Positions 42,701-47,358 of a DNA stretch of 47,358 nucleotides are shown here, piece by piece. Source of the DNA: Marinosulfonomonas sp. (GTDB taxonomy: Bacteria; Pseudomonadota; Alphaproteobacteria; Rhodobacterales; Rhodobacteraceae); assembly GCA_019090885.1 (NCBI GenBank), contig JAHRVC010000075.1:1-47358 (forward strand), written 5' to 3'. A program made the position numbers and the translations under genes. The notes beneath the pieces were generated by a model. The model was given only the letters and a program-made list of their open reading frames with translations, had not been told where the DNA came from and did no database searches. The stretch's first letter is position 1; each line of letters opens with the position of its first letter.

Positions 42701-43156
42701 CGGTTCTGTGACGGTGGGAGCCTGCGTAAATCCCATTCGCGTCAGGAACCCTCGCAGCTCTTTTTCGTTAATCTGGTGGTTAACTGTCGCGGTAAATGAC
42801 GCATCGCGCAGCACGGCGCGGGCCGGAATTTTCTGGGTCGCCGCGGCCAGTGTCGTCAGCAGGATGAACTGGCTGGGCATCTCGTGGCTTAATACGGCAA
42901 GGGTCGCCATCCGGGTTGCCGACACATCGGCATTTGGGGACACCCGGTCATAAGGCAGGCAATCCCATGCGGGAAAGTTGATGACGGGTATGTGAGGGGC
43001 AAAGAACGTCAGCGCGGCTTGCATTGCCGCCAGACGCTTGTCGTCGCGCGCCACATGGATCACCGGCGCGCCGGATTTTTCCAACTCGCGTAACAAAAAC
43101 TGTGCGTCAAACCCTTCGGGCGCGCCGCCAGCAGTTATATGACCGGTTTCAGACAT
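39716..43156 (-). CDS. mfd: Transcription-repair coupling factor
   Basis: 1146 residues, full length. Domains in order: a UvrB-like N-terminal part, a CarD-like RNA-polymerase interaction domain around 470-540 (LSPGDLVVHVDHGLGRYQGLE), and a RecG-like translocase with Walker A GDVGFGKTEVAMRAA near 630 and the box DEEQRFGVSHKERLK. The C-terminal TRCF domain follows. It pulls stalled RNA polymerase off damaged DNA and recruits UvrA. The ribosome site is weak. The upstream gene on the same strand ends 31 bases before it. Confidence 0.97.
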   Translation of the reverse strand: MSETGHITAGGAPEGFDAQFLLRELEKSGAPVIHVARDDKRLAAMQAALTFFAPHIPVINFPAWDCLPYDRVSPNADVSATRMATLAVLSHEMPSQFILLTTLAAATQKIPARAVLRDASFTATVNHQINEKELRGFLTRMGFTQAPTVTEPGDYAVRGGIIDIYPPGDTGPVRLDLFGDVLDGARRFDPATQRTIEKLSVVELAPVCEVILDEAAITRFRQNYRIEFGAVGIDDPLYEAVSAGRKHQGIEHWLAFFHEELETIFDYLPKGTVCVDDQVTPSRLSRWESIEDQYETRRHALDQKNRMDTVYKPSAPDLLYLDDDAWSKALASRRMIQMNPLSQPTGPGVIDAGGRIGRNFSPERQLESVSLFGALEDHVEAKRVGGQVIVASYSAGSRERLQGLMEDQGLTGAVLIDDFRDVPAGKGGVWLTVWALEHGFEGNGLTVIAEQDILGDRLIRAVKKKRRAENFLTEAQSLSPGDLVVHVDHGLGRYQGLEVVSALGAAHECILLEYAGGDRLFLPVENIELLSRYGHEEGLLDRLGGGAWQAKKARLKKNILEIADKLIRIAAERVLRKAPIMEPPVGISDAFNARFPYQETDDQQSAIADVLDDLSAGRPMDRLICGDVGFGKTEVAMRAAFVAAMSGAQVAVIAPTTLLARQHYNSFAERFRGFPINVRQLSRFVSTSDAARTRDEMAAGTVDIVIGTHALLAKNIRFKSLGLLVIDEEQRFGVSHKERLKQMRTDVHVLTLTATPIPRTLQLSLTGVRDLSIIGTPPVDRLAIRTYISEFDAITIREGLLREHYRGGQSFYVVPRISDLPEIEAYLREQLPELTVVTAHGQMAAGQLDDRMNAFYDGKYDVLLATTIVESGLDIPTANTMVIHRADMFGLAQLYQIRGRVGRSKTRAYAYLTTKPRGKLTVTAEKRLRVLGSLDTLGAGFTLASQDLDIRGAGNLLGEEQSGQIREVGYELYQSMLEEAIAKIRSGEMEGLTETDDQWAPTINLGVPVLIPEAYVPDLDVRLGLYRRLSGLHSKVELEGFAAELIDRFGKLPKEVNTLLLVVRIKGECKRAGIARLDAGPKGATIQFHNDKYANPAGLVEFIHAQRGLAKVKDNKIVVRRDWKKNSDKIKGAFAIARDLRVQAKG

Positions 43157-43187
43157 GAGCGTTCAGGTAAAGCCCCGGTGTGCAGTG

Positions 43188-43715
43188 TCAAGGACCAAGG
43201 GGGCCAACAGCCAAATTTTGGAACATCCCCCACATCGCAGTAACGAAGACCGATAACATGCCAATGATCTGCGTATACAGGCGATGCCGACCAAGACGTT
43301 TGTATAACAGATCGCCCGTTGCGCCTTCTTCATGGATCAGGCGGGCGGTGGACATGGACAAAAGACCGATGATCGAAAGTGGAAATGCAAACATGAATAA
43401 CGCCTGCGCAAACTCAACTTTATACCAGAACCCCAGCACAATCAGGCCAGAAATGAATGCACAGCCAAACGCAAGCATCCAAAGCCCGGACACTTGGCCA
43501 ATATATAACATCCGATTGCAGTTGATCCGCACCATGTCATGCAAATCGATCTCGGCTTGTCCGCCATTGCGGCGCGCCTTTAGAACCATATCATAGGGCA
43601 CACCCAGCACCCAATGGCTAACCGTGGACCAAATAACTGCAAGTGCAATCCAATACCACAAATTCGAAAATGACCGCATGTCGATCACTTCAAATACGGT
43701 CTCATACCAGCCCAA
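43188..43715 (-). CDS. Conserved membrane protein of unknown function
   Basis: 175 residues with three or four hydrophobic spans (about 19-37, 77-95, 104-122 and 150-170). The N-terminal WYETVFEVIDMRSFSNLWYWI is a conserved beginning in rhodobacteral homologues, often labelled a component of the SufBCD complex without good evidence. TTG at 43715 with AAGGA eight bases before it includes this segment; ATG at 43679 is the alternative. It precedes mfd by 31 bases on the same strand, so co-transcription is likely. Confidence 0.72.
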   Translation of the reverse strand: MGWYETVFEVIDMRSFSNLWYWIALAVIWSTVSHWVLGVPYDMVLKARRNGGQAEIDLHDMVRINCNRMLYIGQVSGLWMLAFGCAFISGLIVLGFWYKVEFAQALFMFAFPLSIIGLLSMSTARLIHEEGATGDLLYKRLGRHRLYTQIIGMLSVFVTAMWGMFQNLAVGPLGP

Positions 43716-43785
43716 AATCGGTATCCTTGTTCAAATCCCGCGCGACCCTAGCCTTCAGCTAGTCGAATGCCCACCCTTGAGATAA

Positions 43786-44829
<1,044 letters not shown>

Positions 44830-44867
44830 CAGGCAACGGCGGAACCCTGCTTAGCCCACTATAGCTG

Positions 44868-44896
44868 GTGACAGCCCGCCTCGCATACACTATAGA
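44868..44896 (+). promoter_or_regulatory. Predicted sigma-70 promoter of the SYLF lipoprotein gene
   Basis: GTGACA and TATAGA are 17 bases apart, matching five and four of six consensus positions. Transcription would start near 44903, about 55 bases before the gene. A second CACTATAG lies just upstream at 44857-44864. Confidence 0.5.
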
Positions 44897-44957
44897 TGTG
44901 GCAGACCGGCCAAATAAGGCGGGCGACAGAGGCAACCGGCAGACAAAGGCGTAACCA

Positions 44958-45518
44958 ATGAAAACTATTTCCCGGCGATTGATGATCGCAAGCGCATTCA
45001 GCGCGACACTTTTTGCGACGGCATGCGGCAACGGTATTGGCAGCAATGGCGCCGATACGATTGACGCACGCGTCGACAGCACGATGAATTACCTGTTCAG
45101 CACCGATCCGGGCGCACAGACCCTCAATGAAAAGGCCGTGGGCGTCTTGGTCATGCCATTGATCACCAAAGCCGGATTTGGCATCGGCGGATCATATGGG
45201 CGTGGCGCATTGCGGGTTGGCGGCGTGACGGTTGACTATTACTCGGCCGCGCAGGCCAGCTTTGGGCTGCAAATCGGCGCACAGCAATATGCACATACGC
45301 TGTTCTTCATGACCGAAGAAGCCTTGCAGGATTTCCGCTCTTCACCGGGTTGGGCTGCAGGCGCGGATCTGGAATATGCGCTGAATGATCGTGGTGAAAA
45401 CATTTCCACCGACACGACGACGACATTGTCGCCAGTTGTGGCTGTGGTCTTTGGCCAAGCAGGCCTGATCGCCGGTGCAACAATTGAAGGCACCAAATAC
45501 AGCCGTATTATCCCGTAA
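44958..45518 (+). CDS. SYLF-domain lipoprotein (YSC84-like)
   Basis: 186 residues. A lipoprotein signal ends ATACG, with the lipid cysteine at residue 23. The SYLF part includes KAVGVLVMPLITKAGFGIGGSYGRGAL, QASFGLQIGAQQYAHTLFFMT and VFGQAGLIAGATIEGTKYSRI. In eukaryotes this domain binds lipids; in bacteria it is an envelope protein of unknown job. It is a single-gene unit with its own promoter and terminator. Confidence 0.87.
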   Translation: MKTISRRLMIASAFSATLFATACGNGIGSNGADTIDARVDSTMNYLFSTDPGAQTLNEKAVGVLVMPLITKAGFGIGGSYGRGALRVGGVTVDYYSAAQASFGLQIGAQQYAHTLFFMTEEALQDFRSSPGWAAGADLEYALNDRGENISTDTTTTLSPVVAVVFGQAGLIAGATIEGTKYSRIIP

Positions 45519-45543
45519 ATTTCACCAAAAAACTGATAGAAAC

Positions 45544-45569
45544 GCGCAGGGCATTGCCTTGCGCTTTTT
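45544..45569 (+). terminator. Rho-independent terminator after the SYLF gene
   Basis: GCGCA and TGCGC, with an inner GGC/GCC pair, form a hairpin followed by TTTTT. It lies 25 bases after the stop codon and about 90 bases before the bipA start. Confidence 0.75.
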
Positions 45570-45655
45570 CGTTGTCTTGACTGCATAGCGGTATTGCACT
45601 GGCCTTTCGGTGCGATCTTCGCTAGGTGGCGCGCAACCTCATAGAAAGAACACCC

Positions 45656-47358
45656 ATGGAACTGCGCAATATCGCTATTATCGCCCACGTCGACCACGGC
45701 AAAACAACGCTTGTTGATGAACTGTTGAAACAATCCGGTGCTTTCCGGGAAAATCAGGCTGTCGCCGAACGGGCAATGGACAGCAATGATCTGGAACGCG
45801 AACGCGGTATTACAATTCTTGCAAAGGCCACCAGCGTCGAATGGAAAGGCACGCGGATCAACATCGTTGACACCCCGGGCCACGCCGATTTCGGTGGCGA
45901 GGTCGAGCGCATCCTGTCGATGGTGGATGGTGTTGTATTGTTGGTGGACGCCGCCGAAGGCCCAATGCCACAGACAAAATTCGTGACCTCCAAGGCGCTT
46001 GCACTGGGTTTGCGCCCGATTGTGGTTCTGAACAAAGTCGACAAACATGACGCAGACGCAGACCGCGCATTAGATGAATGTTTTGATCTGTTTTCAAACC
46101 TTGGTGCCGACGACGATCAACTTGATTTCCCGCATCTCTATGCCTCAGGCCGCTCTGGTTGGGCAGATACCAGCCTTGACGGGCCGCGCAAGGATCTGGA
46201 CGCCCTGTTCAATCTGATCGTAAATCATGTTCCCCAACCACGTCAGATCACTCGACAGGACGAACCGTTCCGCATGTTGGCAACAACACTGGGATCGGAC
46301 CCGTTTATTGGCCGTTTGCTGACCGGGCGCGTTGAATCCGGCATCCTGAAAACAGGTGCGACGGTTCAGGCACTCTCCCGCATCAGTCAAAAAGTAGAAC
46401 AATTCCGCGTCACCAAAATTCAGGCGTTTCGCGGCTTGTCGCTGCAGCCAATCGACGAAGCACAGGCGGGCGACATCGTGACGCTTGCCGGAATGGCAAA
46501 GGCAACGGTGTCGGACACGATTTGCGCATTGGCCGTCGAAGAACCCCTGCAAGCCCAACCAATTGATCCGCCAACGATTTCTGTGACCTTTGGCATCAAC
46601 TCCAGCCCACTTGCCGGGCGCGAAGGTAAAAAGGTGCAATCACGGGTCATCCGCGAACGCCTGATGAAAGAGGCCGAAAGCAACGTCGCAATCAAAATCA
46701 CGGATGCACCCGGTGGGGATGCGTTCGAAGTTGCCGGACGTGGCGAATTGCAAATGGGTGTGTTGATCGAAAATATGCGCCGCGAAGGGTTCGAGCTGTC
46801 AATCTCGCGCCCGCAGGTGCTATTTCGCGAAGAAAACGGTGTCCGCCTGGAGCCGATTGAAGAAGTCACAATTGATGTGGACGACGATTATTCCGGTGCT
46901 GTGATTGAAAAAATCACGGGCACACGTCGGGGCGAATTGGCCGAAATGAAACCGGCTGGTGTTGGCAAAACGCGGATTGTGGCCCATGTGCCGTCGCGCG
47001 GCCTGATCGGCTACCACGGTGAGTTCATGACCGACACACGCGGAACCGGCGTTCTGAACCGGGTCTTTCATGAATGGGCACCCCACAAAGGCCCGATCCC
47101 GGGCCGCCGTGCTGGTGTGCTGATTTCAATGGAAAGCGGGCAATCCGTAGCATTTGCACTGTGGAACCTTGAAGACCGTGGGCGGATGTTTATCGGCGCG
47201 CAGGAACAGATTTATGAAGGCATGATTATCGGCGAACACAGCCGTGAAAATGATCTGGAAGTGAACCCGCTAAAAGGCAAAAAGCTGACAAACGTGCGCG
47301 CATCCGGAACGGATGAAGCGGTGCGGCTAACCACGCCGATCACCCTGTCGCTGGAACA
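45656..47358 (+). CDS. typA: Ribosome-associated GTPase TypA/BipA, 3' end missing
   Basis: 567 complete codons are present and the frame is still open at the window edge; the family is about 605-610 residues, so some 40 are missing. GTPase motifs: G1 AHVDHGKTT (10-18), the RGIT switch I region, G3 [11 protein letters not shown] and G4 NKVD. EF-G-like domains and the BipA-type C-terminal part ([31 protein letters not shown]) follow. It binds ribosomes and assists 50S assembly and stress or cold growth. The start follows AGAAAGAACACCC, a modest ribosome site. Confidence 0.95.
   Translation, partial: MELRNIAIIAHVDHGKTTLVDELLKQSGAFRENQAVAERAMDSNDLERERGITILAKATSVEWKGTRINIVDTPGHADFGGEVERILSMVDGVVLLVDAAEGPMPQTKFVTSKALALGLRPIVVLNKVDKHDADADRALDECFDLFSNLGADDDQLDFPHLYASGRSGWADTSLDGPRKDLDALFNLIVNHVPQPRQITRQDEPFRMLATTLGSDPFIGRLLTGRVESGILKTGATVQALSRISQKVEQFRVTKIQAFRGLSLQPIDEAQAGDIVTLAGMAKATVSDTICALAVEEPLQAQPIDPPTISVTFGINSSPLAGREGKKVQSRVIRERLMKEAESNVAIKITDAPGGDAFEVAGRGELQMGVLIENMRREGFELSISRPQVLFREENGVRLEPIEEVTIDVDDDYSGAVIEKITGTRRGELAEMKPAGVGKTRIVAHVPSRGLIGYHGEFMTDTRGTGVLNRVFHEWAPHKGPIPGRRAGVLISMESGQSVAFALWNLEDRGRMFIGAQEQIYEGMIIGEHSRENDLEVNPLKGKKLTNVRASGTDEAVRLTTPITLSLE

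Overview
The window looks like a chromosomal segment of an alphaproteobacterium, most likely Rhodobacterales (marine roseobacter-type). The basis is the family resemblance of the core genes (rpsB-tsf, mfd, an Mg-type hemB, typA/bipA, bdhA, an entericidin-like lipoprotein, a DUF502 protein) and the wealth of TRAP transporters. This is judged by eye; no database was searched. No rRNA, tRNA, CRISPR array or insertion sequence was seen.

Positions 1-27969 form a catabolic island for aromatic compounds, with two complete-looking meta-cleavage routes. Route A (60-8184) is read mostly leftward from a divergent promoter region at 6078-6596: an amidohydrolase (decarboxylase candidate), the alpha and beta subunits of a Rieske ring-hydroxylating dioxygenase, a type I extradiol dioxygenase, a cis-diol dehydrogenase, a Rieske ferredoxin and a FadR-type GntR regulator, followed by the start of a secreted protein cut by the window edge. 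Rightward of the same region lie an HpaH-like hydratase and an HpaI-like aldolase. A GntR-like operator (TGGTCGACCA core) sits at the predicted transcription start of the leftward operon.

Route B (9648-17893) resembles the 3-hydroxyphenylpropionate (mhp) pathway, but the first hydroxylase is an HpaB-type FADH2-dependent monooxygenase. It carries an MhpB-type class III extradiol dioxygenase, a C-C hydrolase, a dienoate hydratase, acylating acetaldehyde dehydrogenase and 4-hydroxy-2-oxovalerate aldolase, with an MhpR-like IclR regulator. An atypical SDR and a RibBX-type riboflavin protein lie between the two routes. Positions 18095-26629 add a DctP/DctQM TRAP transporter, an alpha/beta hydrolase, a TAXI-type TRAP system and a cytoplasmic sulfatase, which suggests uptake and desulfation of an organic sulfate feeding the ring-cleavage routes. 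Four inverted repeats of the form GTTC-N7-GAAC lie upstream of the SDR-ribBX unit, the IclR gene and both TRAP units, and probably mark one regulon. An aroQ-luxR pair closes the island.

Positions 27970-47358 are mostly housekeeping: a structured intergenic region that may encode a small RNA, a YkgJ-like cysteine-cluster protein, tsf and rpsB, a DUF2461 protein, psuK-psuG for pseudouridine breakdown, DUF502 and LysE membrane proteins, bdhA, a YejA-like peptide-binding protein followed by an entericidin-like ORF, a DsbA/FrnE-like protein, a Bcr/CflA efflux pump, mfd, a small membrane protein, hemB, a SYLF lipoprotein and a 3'-truncated typA/bipA.
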